Source: JAYEHK01 sp034659475
Lineage (GTDB): Bacteria; Bacillota; Syntrophomonadia; Syntrophomonadales; Syntrophomonadaceae
DNA: 8,188 nucleotides
NCBI GenBank assembly: GCA_034659475.1
Contig: JAYEHK010000173.1
Coordinates: 1-8,188, forward strand
Reading direction: 5' to 3'
Under the pieces are notes generated by a model that saw nothing but the letters and a program-made list of their open reading frames with translations, was not told the DNA's origin and made no database searches. The position numbers and the translations under genes were made by a program. Positions 1 through 5,566 of the stretch are shown one piece after another (the stretch's first letter is position 1; every line of letters begins with the position of its first letter).

Positions 1-72
1 GGAGTAAGGAGTTAGGGGTGAGGAAAATGTTTGACGCGAAGCGTCTAACCCCCTAACTCTTAACCCCTTACC
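1..72. repeat. Palindromic repeat, family B copy 1 (possibly cut by window start)
   Basis: An imperfect palindrome. AGTTAGGGG at 10-18 pairs with CCCCTAACT at 50-58, and a small hairpin GACGC-GAA-GCGTC (33-45) sits at the centre. The right flank continues as TTAACCCCTTAC, the same end sequence as the palindrome at 5601-5696, so the two belong to one dispersed family. No reading frame runs through it. It may begin before the window. It resembles a miniature non-autonomous element or REP-like repeat, but no terminal duplication could be identified. Confidence 0.6.
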
Positions 73-144
73 AAAGCTAGGTTAATCCCTGCCGTGGAGC
101 GGATCAGCGTGAGAACGGAAACAGACTTCAAAAGCAAAAAAGGT

Positions 145-215
145 GCTAGGCTCTTAACTTATTCAGAAAATAAATTAGTTTCCATTACGTATTGCGAATA
201 AGTTAGGAGCCTGGC
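145..215. repeat. Long inverted repeat (20-bp arms, 31-bp spacer)
   Basis: The left arm (145-164) and right arm (196-215) are reverse complements at 18 of 20 positions. Both differences leave G-T type pairs in one of the transcripts. The arms carry TAGGCTCTTAACTTATTC and GAATAAGTTAGGAGCC. The spacer shows no obvious gene. Strong pairing with wobble-compatible differences suggests either a folded transcript or a miniature element. No T-run follows the stem, so it does not look like an intrinsic terminator. Confidence 0.65.
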
Positions 216-272
216 TCCCTTCATGCAGCGTTACCACCCTATTATCTAGATACGCAGAGTTCCAATATTGTT

Positions 273-285
273 GGGGTCAGACACC
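273..285 (+). repeat. REP-like fragment GGGGTCAGACACC
   Basis: From memory, this 13-mer resembles the short motif of REP-type repeats tied to Y1 (IS200-like, RAYT) transposases. No partner in inverted orientation is visible nearby and no transposase lies in the window. A related string, GTCAGGTGCC, occurs at 5623-5632 inside the family B palindrome. Treat it as a possible relic only. Confidence 0.25.
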
Positions 286-316
286 GCTTGTCCCATTCTA
301 CACCCTATTCAGTTTT

Positions 317-348
317 CCAACTGTCCAACTAACCAACTAACCAACTTT
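317..348. repeat. Short tandem repeat, period 8
   Basis: CCAACT recurs at 317, 325, 333 and 341, exactly 8 bp apart. Three of the four units are CCAACTAA or CCAACTTT and the first is CCAACTGT. It lies in the non-coding region before the acyl-CoA dehydrogenase leader. No function can be assigned. Confidence 0.6.
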
Positions 349-403
349 ATGACGCATAATCTGTCAACTGCGACTTGTTGGGGTGCTTTTGTGTGTGTTT
401 AGA

Positions 404-425
404 AATTTCGGAACAATATGATAAT
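404..425 (+). promoter_or_regulatory. Conserved upstream motif, copy 1 (acyl-CoA dehydrogenase side)
   Basis: AATTTCGGAACAA followed by TATGATAAT. An almost identical string, AATTTCCGAACAA then ATGATAAAAT, lies at 5789-5811 just ahead of the FMN/FAD enoate reductase. The shared part differs by one substitution and a one-base gap up to ATGATAA. Its AT-rich right half could include a -10 element, or the whole could be an operator. This copy lies about 350 bp before the acyl-CoA dehydrogenase start, so control of that gene is an inference. Confidence 0.35.
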
Positions 426-495
426 TTAAACTTTTTATCCATAAGAGGAATTATTACATTGTTATTGAAATAATAAAATTAAGTATAATGCATTT

Positions 496-504
496 TGATA
501 TAAT
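496..504 (+). promoter_or_regulatory. Candidate extended -10 promoter element
   Basis: TGATATAAT matches an extended -10 (TGn plus TATAAT at 499-504). A second perfect TATAAT lies at 484-489, with TTGTTA 19 bp before it at 459-464. Neither has an ideal -35 at 17 bp. Transcription from here would give the acyl-CoA dehydrogenase mRNA a leader of roughly 270 bases. The surrounding bases are very AT-rich, so chance matches are easy and confidence is low. Confidence 0.3.
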
Positions 505-563
505 ATAGTTTATGATTATAATAAGTAGAACACGTAATTTATTGTTTTTAAGCAGAAGAATAA

Positions 564-588
564 TAAAATAATATTTTTTATTATTTTA
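564..588 (+). other. AT-only perfect hairpin in the leader
   Basis: TAAAATAATA (564-573) and TATTATTTTA (579-588) are exact reverse complements around a TTTTT loop. The ten-pair stem contains only A-T pairs, so it would be weak as RNA. It sits between the candidate promoter and the ribosome binding site at 624. It could be a leader structure or an operator-like dyad. Confidence 0.3.
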
Positions 589-644
589 CAAAGCGCAGTA
601 GATAATTATTTATTTTATAACCAGGGAGGTGAAGGATTGTTTTG

Positions 645-695
645 ATGTGTGGGGCTTTGATTGAAAAAAAGCTCTGCATCAAAGTTTACCGATAA
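645..695 (+). CDS. Possible 16-residue leader peptide
   Basis: A short frame runs from ATG at 645 to TAA at 693-695 and would encode MCGALIEKKLCIKVYR. It is preceded by a purine-rich GGGAGGTGAAGG block at 624-635, whose final GAAGG is nine bases from the ATG, so a ribosome binding site is plausible. CTTTGAT (655-661) and ATCAAAG (678-684) within the frame could pair as a 7-bp stem. It ends 82 bases before the acyl-CoA dehydrogenase start. No similarity is recognised and short frames arise by chance. The main argument is the strong Shine-Dalgarno-like block with no other gene to serve. Confidence 0.2.
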   Translation: MCGALIEKKLCIKVYR

Positions 696-777
696 TGGTT
701 TTCCTTGTGTGGCAGTAAGGGGCGAAGGGCAGCGTAATGCATAGGGAATCCAACAAAAAGATGGGAGGAAATATTAG

Positions 778-2616
778 ATGGCATCAAATTTTGCGTATTT
801 AAACACCCGGGATTTTGAATTTATTCTCCAAGAATGGCTTCCTACCGAACAAGTTTTTGAGTATAAGGAGTTTGCTGATTATTATAGCAAAGATGATGTA
901 AAATCAGTACTGGACCCATTTAGAAAAATGTGTAAGGATTTGCTTGAACCAGCCAACGAGGAGGGAGACGCAAATCATGTGCAGTTTGTAAATGGTAAGG
1001 TCATCACCCCTTCGAGCTTTGGTCCTCTTTTCCACCGACTTCAGGAAGAAGGTTGGGGAACTTCTAACCTAGCCGAAGGCGAAGATGCTATGGTATTGCC
1101 GGGTACCCTTTTTGGTATCCTTAATGAGATGCTGGCGGCAGCAAGCCCCATGTTTATGCCTTATGTTGGATTAACCACTGGTTCAGCTGATTTAATTCAG
1201 GCTTTTGGCTCTGAAGAAGTAAAAGAAATGTTCCTACCTAATATGATGGACGGAACTTGGGCTGGAACCATGTGCTTAACCGAGCCGACAGCCGGTTCTG
1301 ATGTTGGGGATATTTTATCCAAGGCTTATCCTACTGACGACCCGCGCATTTTTAGGATTAAAGGCCAAAAGATCTTCATTACAGGTGGAGATAATGATTT
1401 TACCGAAAACATTATTCATCTTTATCTGGCCAGAGTAGAAGGTGCACGTGAAGGCACAGGCGGAATATCCTTGTTTGCAGTTCCTAAATTATGGGTTAAT
1501 GAAGACGGAAGCCTGACTGATAATGATGTAGAGACTACCGGTATTGAACATAAAATGGGTCAGCATGGTTCCTGCACTGCTGCTCTGTCCATGGGTGAAA
1601 ATGGCAACTGCCGTGGCTGGATACTGGGAAAAGCTCCTGGCGAAGATGGCAAAGGCGAAGGCATGCTTCAGATGTTCCAGTGTATGAACCTTGCTCGTAT
1701 GGGTACTGGCCTTCTCGGTCTTGGATGTTTGGCCAATGCTGGCTACAATGCACGTGATTATGCCAAAGATAGAATTCAGGGCAGACCGCTTACCAATCCC
1801 AAGGGCGAACGCCAGAATATCATCAATCATGAAGACGTCAAACGTTCTTTGATGGTGCTCAAGGCTCATGTTGAGGCTATGAGAGGCATGATTCATAAGG
1901 CTTATTTCATGTCCGATGTCAGGAAATATGATCCGGATCCGGCTAAGAGACAGGCAGCCAATGACTTTATCGAAGTTGCTACCCCGCTCTGTAAAGCTTA
2001 TCCCACCGATGAAGTATGGACTCTGATTGGTAATGAAGCAATTCAGGTCTATGGTGGCTATGGATATACAGAAGATTATCCGGTAGCTCAGATTGCGCGT
2101 GATTGTAAGATCTATTCCATCTGGGAAGGAACTAACTACATTCAGTCGATGGACTTGATTGGACGTAAATGGACCATGAAGAAAGGGACTGTTTATGCCA
2201 AGTTCATGCAGCAGATTAGAGATTTCCATGCAGAGAAAAAAGACACAGTTGGATTTGAAAAAGAATTTGCTAATCTGGGCAAGGGCATTACAGCTCTGGA
2301 TGAAATTCAGGCGGCTATTGGTGGATACTTCGGTGCTGGCAAGATCAGCATGATGCCTCTGTACTCTCACAGAATCTTAACTGCTACTTCCATGGTCTAT
2401 GCCGCATGGTGTTCCTTGGATATGGCTTTGATTGCCGACCAGAGGGCTAAAGAACTTGGAACTGACCATTTTGATTATGATTTCTACGCAGGAAAAGTAT
2501 TGGCTTCCCGTTTCTATCTGCGTAACATCGTGCCAACTGTATGGTCTATTGCTGAAGTAGTAAAAGATGGGGATACATCAGCACTTGACATTCCTGTTGG
2601 ATCTTTTGATTACTAA
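778..2616 (+). CDS. Acyl-CoA dehydrogenase, large (about 600-residue) FAD-dependent type
   Basis: Predicted to oxidise an acyl-CoA to the 2-enoyl-CoA in the cytoplasm using FAD, passing electrons to an electron-transfer flavoprotein. At 612 residues it exceeds the usual 380-residue enzymes and matches the long branch that includes FadE5-like and DmdC-like members, with extra N-terminal (about 1-80) and C-terminal (about 470-600) segments. Visible signatures are MCLTEPTAGSDVG at 165-177 (FAD/substrate contact), QVYGGYGYTEDYPV at 423-436, and YSIWEGTNYIQ at 446-456, whose Glu450 sits where the catalytic base of many family members lies. The start is supported by GGGAGGAA at 763-770, seven bases before ATG. 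The gene appears monocistronic: a long leader precedes it and a strong terminator follows. No etfAB or thiolase gene is in the window, so the chain length or substrate cannot be given. The family call is firm. Confidence 0.95.
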   Translation: MASNFAYLNTRDFEFILQEWLPTEQVFEYKEFADYYSKDDVKSVLDPFRKMCKDLLEPANEEGDANHVQFVNGKVITPSSFGPLFHRLQEEGWGTSNLAEGEDAMVLPGTLFGILNEMLAAASPMFMPYVGLTTGSADLIQAFGSEEVKEMFLPNMMDGTWAGTMCLTEPTAGSDVGDILSKAYPTDDPRIFRIKGQKIFITGGDNDFTENIIHLYLARVEGAREGTGGISLFAVPKLWVNEDGSLTDNDVETTGIEHKMGQHGSCTAALSMGENGNCRGWILGKAPGEDGKGEGMLQMFQCMNLARMGTGLLGLGCLANAGYNARDYAKDRIQGRPLTNPKGERQNIINHEDVKRSLMVLKAHVEAMRGMIHKAYFMSDVRKYDPDPAKRQAANDFIEVATPLCKAYPTDEVWTLIGNEAIQVYGGYGYTEDYPVAQIARDCKIYSIWEGTNYIQSMDLIGRKWTMKKGTVYAKFMQQIRDFHAEKKDTVGFEKEFANLGKGITALDEIQAAIGGYFGAGKISMMPLYSHRILTATSMVYAAWCSLDMALIADQRAKELGTDHFDYDFYAGKVLASRFYLRNIVPTVWSIAEVVKDGDTSALDIPVGSFDY

Positions 2617-2632
2617 AAAATAATCATTGTTT

Positions 2633-2666
2633 AAAACAGCACCTCCTATATGGGGGTGCTGTTTTT
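2633..2666 (+). terminator. Rho-independent terminator of the acyl-CoA dehydrogenase gene
   Basis: A 14-pair stem is formed by AAAACAGCACCTCC (2633-2646) and GGGGGTGCTGTTTT (2652-2665), with one G-U pair and a five-base loop TATAT. It ends in a T-run and starts 16 bases after the stop codon. An A-run on the left means it could also stop transcripts arriving from the reverse-strand gene at 2978-3784. Confidence 0.92.
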
Positions 2667-2776
2667 GGTATATAATCAATCTGCCGATGCAGACTTCCTC
2701 TGGTTGTGTATAGGGCTGAGTTTGCTGAAAACACATAGTGCTGCGTCCATTCAATGTCAATTTTCCAACTATTCTT

Positions 2777-2961
2777 CCATGGCCGCGAGCCACAAGCACC
2801 GATGAAAATTAGCGTGCAACCGGGGAAGGGAACGATTTTAACGCTGATATACGCTGATTACCGCTGATGAACGCTGTTTAAAATATTTTTAAAAAAACAG
2901 CGTAAATCAGCGGACATCAGCGATAATCTGCGTTCAAAAAATCCTATTTTCTAATTAACCA
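2777..2961. repeat. Family A palindromic repeat, copy A1 (CGCTGAT 10-bp units)
   Basis: The element begins CCATGGCCGCGAGCCACAA and ends CTATTTTCTAATTAACCA. Its core has a left arm (2840-2879) of four consecutive 10-bp units carrying CGCTGAT or CGCTGTT, a short AT-rich centre, and a right arm (about 2895-2934) of four opposed units carrying ATCAGCG or variants. The 40-base arms are reverse complements at about 32 positions, so the element could form a long hairpin or cruciform. Copy A2 at 5389-5565 lies in the same orientation, with about eight substitutions and one missing 10-bp unit. No frame of note runs through it. It lies between two converging genes and could also act as a transcription barrier. 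It is non-coding and probably a miniature or REP-like element. Confidence 0.85.
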
Positions 2962-2977
2962 ACACTGGTTATGGAAA

Positions 2978-3784
2978 TCACTCTGCCTTTATTATGTCAC
3001 ATGGTGCAGGGCAGTCGGCACAGGACTTCTTTTTTATTTTTAGGGGTTTTTGTTGATTTGCGTGTTTTACATAGTTGATAACTTCTTTGAGTTTTTTTTC
3101 GTCATTTGATTCTACTGCCAGAACGACAGAACCCTCCATGCCATTCACGCCGCCAGCCGCTACCTGAAATGCTGGCAGATCAAACAGGATCTTTATGCTA
3201 TCTGTTTCCGTTATCACAGTTGTATTGGACAAACAAATATAACCAAGCTTCAGGCCTAGGTGAGGGCCTATTTTGTTGATTCCCATGTGTTTTTCCGCTT
3301 CCTCACAGGATGGGATCATTTTCTCAAGGCCTACAGGGTTTATGATTGTGATGCCTCTGGCTTTAAGGATACCTAATGATTTTCCAATGGTTCCTCCCTG
3401 CGGATCACCGATTAGGATACCGACTCGTCCTTGAGAATCAAGGGCGTTAGCTCCTTTGATAAAAATGTCACCCTTTTGAAAGGTGTTAATAAATTCAAGC
3501 CAATCGGTTTGGATGATTTGCCCTTTTTCTATGCACCAGGGTTCCTGCCGATTTTCTGGTTCTGTGGCACAGGCTGACTTTTGTGCAATGACACCTGAAA
3601 CATAGCATTCTATGTCTTCTACGGGTTTTTTGAATAGGGCTTCGACGATGAAGGCGTTGGTTGTTCCGTGCCCGATAAAAATTTTACCGTTTTGAAAAAC
3701 CGTCTGAACTTCAGGCATGCTGGCAACTGCCTGTGCGATTAGATATTTTGAAGCAGATGGATGAAGAGCAAATGTGCTGATCAT
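2978..3784 (-). CDS. Conserved-looking protein of unknown function with C-terminal Cys cluster
   Basis: I do not recognise a named family. Read from the preferred start it has 268 residues; an ATG three codons upstream would give 271. It looks cytosolic, with no signal peptide or membrane segment. Numbering from the upstream ATG, IFIGHGTTNAFIVEAL (38-53) loosely resembles the GxGTT/GTGST phosphate loop of ribose-5-phosphate isomerase or CoA-transferase-like (ISOCOT) folds. A Gly-rich stretch GILIGDPQGGTIG lies at 125-137. The tail carries C258-x2-C261-x3-C265 (CADCPAPC) after a Lys-rich stretch, which could bind a metal or Fe-S cluster. Further Cys residues lie at 63, 75 and 87. The gene stands alone and diverges from the hydrolase gene at 4084. 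The fold suggestion is weak; that the frame is a real gene is likely from its length and coherent sequence. Confidence 0.8.
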   Translation of the reverse strand: MISTFALHPSASKYLIAQAVASMPEVQTVFQNGKIFIGHGTTNAFIVEALFKKPVEDIECYVSGVIAQKSACATEPENRQEPWCIEKGQIIQTDWLEFINTFQKGDIFIKGANALDSQGRVGILIGDPQGGTIGKSLGILKARGITIINPVGLEKMIPSCEEAEKHMGINKIGPHLGLKLGYICLSNTTVITETDSIKILFDLPAFQVAAGGVNGMEGSVVLAVESNDEKKLKEVINYVKHANQQKPLKIKKKSCADCPAPCDIIKAE

Positions 3785-3793
3785 TAGATTCAT

Positions 3794-3800
3794 TCCTTTC
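3794..3800 (-). promoter_or_regulatory. Ribosome binding site that decides the start of the 2978-3784 gene
   Basis: On the reverse strand GAAAGGA directly abuts the first ATG (3791-3793), leaving no spacer. It is nine bases from the in-frame ATG at 3782-3784, a normal distance. The second ATG, giving a protein beginning MISTFALHPSAS, is therefore the better start. Confidence 0.6.
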
Positions 3801-3970
3801 GTTTGTGCTGATGTAATTACTATATTGCATTTATCCTACCCTAAAATTCAATAAACCGCCACATAGAGTATGAAAACAAAACTGATCGAAGCAGTGGAAT
3901 CAATATTTAACAAGATCCTTACGGGAAGTTGCTGTATAATGATGGGTAAAGTAGAAAACAATACTAAAAT

Positions 3971-4050
3971 ATTTTTGCAAAAAGCACCTGTTCGGTGCCG
4001 GTGCGTAAAGGATTTGCAAATGACAAATACTTAAAAGGAATAAAGGTGCC
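3971..4050 (+). promoter_or_regulatory. Possible structured 5' leader of the hydrolase operon
   Basis: GCACC at 3984-3988 can pair with any of three copies of GGTGC (3994-3998, 4000-4004, 4045-4049). TTTGCA/TGCAAA strings at about 3973-3980 and 4013-4020 could close an outer stem. Competing pairings are what an attenuator or small riboswitch would use, but no known riboswitch consensus was recognised and the stems are short. A TATAAT at 3935-3940 could be the promoter, although no -35 lies at a good distance. Confidence 0.25.
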
Positions 4051-4083
4051 ATCTATATTCGCAGATTGACAGGAGGAATCTGA

Positions 4084-4704
4084 ATGATTGGTAATCAGAG
4101 ATTTCGGTTAATCCTTTTTCCGGTTCTTTCGTTGTGCTTATTTTTAGCAGTAATATTAAGCCATACGAATCTTCTGTTCAACAATCATGATTCGGTTGTA
4201 TTTACCTATACGGAAAATTTTATGAGGGGACAGGTTGGGTCAGGTTATGGTTCAGCCCAGACGTCAAAGTTTCCAGAGGAAACACTTCTTCCAGGAGATA
4301 TTATATTGGGAGGATACCCCAATTGCGCCTACGGCAGATTTTCGCATGCTGGACTTTATCTGGGGGATAAAGAGGTTTTGGAGGGGTATGTGGATTCAGG
4401 ACTAAGTATTCAACCACTGGAACACTATTTGAATTATTCGGATCTATGTGTTCTCCGTGTACAAACCGACAATGATGTCAGGGCGAAGGCTATGGAGTAC
4501 GCATTGGGTTTTGAAGGGCGATGTTTTTATCCGGTGGCTTTCAAACCGGGGGACCGGTTTTGGAACTGCAGTAAGATTATATGGAAAGCTTATATGGATG
4601 AGGGGATTAATCTAGATCCATATAATGACCTCTGGATTGCTCCGGAGAGTTTTTGTCAGAGTGCTTACGTAGAAAAACTATATGAAAAGGGGAATTCACC
4701 ATAA
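4084..4704 (+). CDS. Membrane-anchored or secreted permuted NlpC/P60-like (YiiX/YebB-type) cysteine hydrolase
   Basis: Predicted papain-like cysteine amidase or peptidase acting outside the membrane, perhaps on peptidoglycan peptides or lipids. Residues 8-27 form a hydrophobic segment (signal peptide or anchor). The core begins at LLPGDIILGG (68-77). The motif SHAGLYLGD (87-95) supplies the His (His88), with Glu100 shortly after. NCSKIIWKAY (161-170) supplies the likely nucleophile Cys162. His before Cys is the reversed order of ordinary NlpC/P60 enzymes and is typical of the circularly permuted YiiX/YebB group. The 206-residue length fits. AGGAGGAA at 4071-4078, five bases before ATG, sets the start. 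The stop codon overlaps the presumed start of the next membrane-protein gene, suggesting the two are translated together. Substrate is unknown; some permuted members act on lipids rather than cell wall. Confidence 0.8.
   Translation: MIGNQRFRLILFPVLSLCLFLAVILSHTNLLFNNHDSVVFTYTENFMRGQVGSGYGSAQTSKFPEETLLPGDIILGGYPNCAYGRFSHAGLYLGDKEVLEGYVDSGLSIQPLEHYLNYSDLCVLRVQTDNDVRAKAMEYALGFEGRCFYPVAFKPGDRFWNCSKIIWKAYMDEGINLDPYNDLWIAPESFCQSAYVEKLYEKGNSP
4685..4692 (+). promoter_or_regulatory. Ribosome binding site inside the hydrolase gene, pointing to an ATA start
   Basis: AAAAGGGG lies in the last codons of the hydrolase gene. Eight bases separate it from the ATA at 4701, whereas the ATG at 4758 is 65 bases away. 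This spacing is the main support for the longer form of the membrane protein. Confidence 0.45.
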
Positions 4705-5138
4705 AGCAGATTATTCGCTTATATATCATTCATATCAGTGCCATTATTGCCGTCTGGATGGCTATGAATTATCCTGGACTAGACATTGTGCTGGCTTTTC
4801 TCTATTTGATAATAATATGGAATGAAGGCAAAAACAATGGCATAGACAAAAATTCCCAAATCAATGATTTTTTTGTTACGTTGATCTGGCAATTACCGGG
4901 CTTGCTGTTGATTGCTTTTTTGATAAGCAATACTTTCTTTTATGCTATATTTGTACTGGAGTTATGGATTACCCCTGTTCTGCCGTTTATTTCTCTGTTT
5001 CCTGTTGGAATGCAGAGGGGAGATATCTTTTATACATGGACCTTTATACTGGCTGTGCTGTGGCTCGCAGGAGTGTACTTGCTTCCTGCATTACTGTCAA
5101 TAAGAAAAATTGATCCGCTGGATCATATGCGTCACTGA
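4701..5138 (+). CDS. Small multi-pass membrane protein of unknown function, probably non-canonical start
   Basis: A very hydrophobic protein with about four membrane segments, including LLLIAFLISNTFFYAIFVLEL in the middle and a final segment before a charged tail ending RKIDPLDHMRH. No family is recognised. The first ATG in frame is at 4758 (126 residues) but has no ribosome binding site and would cut into the first hydrophobic stretch. The frame is open back to 4686, and AAAAGGGG at 4685-4692 lies eight bases before an ATA at 4701. Starting there gives (I/M)KQIIRLYIIHISAIIAVW, a natural beginning of 145 residues, and the ATAA overlaps the upstream stop codon as in classical coupled pairs. 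Either AUA is used as the start or a former ATG has mutated. Its partner is the cysteine hydrolase, so an envelope role is likely. Confidence 0.65.
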   Translation: MKQIIRLYIIHISAIIAVWMAMNYPGLDIVLAFLYLIIIWNEGKNNGIDKNSQINDFFVTLIWQLPGLLLIAFLISNTFFYAIFVLELWITPVLPFISLFPVGMQRGDIFYTWTFILAVLWLAGVYLLPALLSIRKIDPLDHMRH

Positions 5139-5225
5139 AAACCAGTACGACCGGCAACAATGTAAACGAATGTTTAATGCAAATGACCAGCGGATCTTGT
5201 GATGAAGCAAGTGCGGTTTATCCTT

Positions 5226-5300
5226 TATGGAAAAATCGGTGATCAATTATAAAAACTGCGTTTGCAGATCTGTTGTTGATCAGAATCCGTTTTCCGTATA
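5226..5300. repeat. Imperfect long palindrome with nested stems
   Basis: Stem parts nest in order: GGAAAA (5229-5234) with TTTTCC (5290-5295), TGATCAA (5240-5246) with TTGATCA (5276-5282), and CTGC (5256-5259) with GCAG (5264-5267). Bulges interrupt the stems. It lies in the 250-bp stretch after the membrane-protein gene, which has no convincing gene. It could be a folded 3' region or an old miniature element. Confidence 0.4.
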
Positions 5301-5311
5301 GTAACCGTTCC

Positions 5312-5341
5312 TGCTTCTGTTAGTATTATGGTTCAGAAGCA
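5312..5341. other. Stem-loop after the membrane-protein gene
   Basis: TGCTTCTG (5312-5319) and CAGAAGCA (5334-5341) are exact reverse complements around a 14-base loop. No T-run follows on the forward strand, so it is not a standard terminator. It is nevertheless the only perfect stem of that length between the hydrolase operon and the repeat block, and might still protect or end the transcript. Confidence 0.35.
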
Positions 5342-5388
5342 AAACAAATATACAGTAAAAATTTAGAATTTTTTTGCTAACTAACCAC

Positions 5389-5565
5389 CCATGGCCGCGA
5401 GCCACAATCACCTATGAAAAGTAGCGTGTAACCGGGGAAGGGAACGATTTTAACGCTGATTTTCGCTGATTACCGCTGTTTAAAATATTTTAAAAAAAGA
5501 ACAGCGTAAATCAGCGGACATCAGCGAAAATCTGCGTTCAAAAAATTCTATTTTCTAATTAACCA
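5389..5565. repeat. Family A palindromic repeat, copy A2
   Basis: Same orientation and the same ends as the copy at 2777-2961, with about eight substitutions. The left arm has three 10-bp CGCTGAT-type units where A1 has four, so the main length difference is exactly one unit. The right arm keeps four. TAACCAC flanks it at 5382-5388 and 5560-5566. This could be a target duplication, but it is also part of the shared tail (CTAAnTAACCAC), so a head-to-tail array is an equal explanation. Confidence 0.85.
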
Positions 5566-5566
5566 C

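Noticed and set aside
1489..2370. Long reverse-strand open frame inside the acyl-CoA dehydrogenase gene
   Set aside because: It lies wholly antisense to a gene with clear family motifs and its translation shows no recognisable domain, so it is a shadow frame.
2578..2799. Reverse-strand frame of 73 codons after the acyl-CoA dehydrogenase
   Set aside because: It runs through the terminator stem, overlaps the repeat A1 edge and the end of the forward gene, and shows no recognisable family.
2840..2934. CRISPR array from the regular CGCTGAT repeats
   Set aside because: The units are 10 bp with no spacers and the two halves are in opposite orientation, so this is a palindrome, not a CRISPR.
2957..2970. 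AACCA-ACAC-TGGTT stem as terminator of the reverse-strand gene
   Set aside because: The stem is only five pairs and is not followed by a T-run on the reverse strand.
3819..3851. Reverse-strand promoter TATAGT with TTGAAT for the 2978-3784 gene
   Set aside because: The spacing is 21 bp, too long for a normal sigma-A promoter, and no better pair was found.
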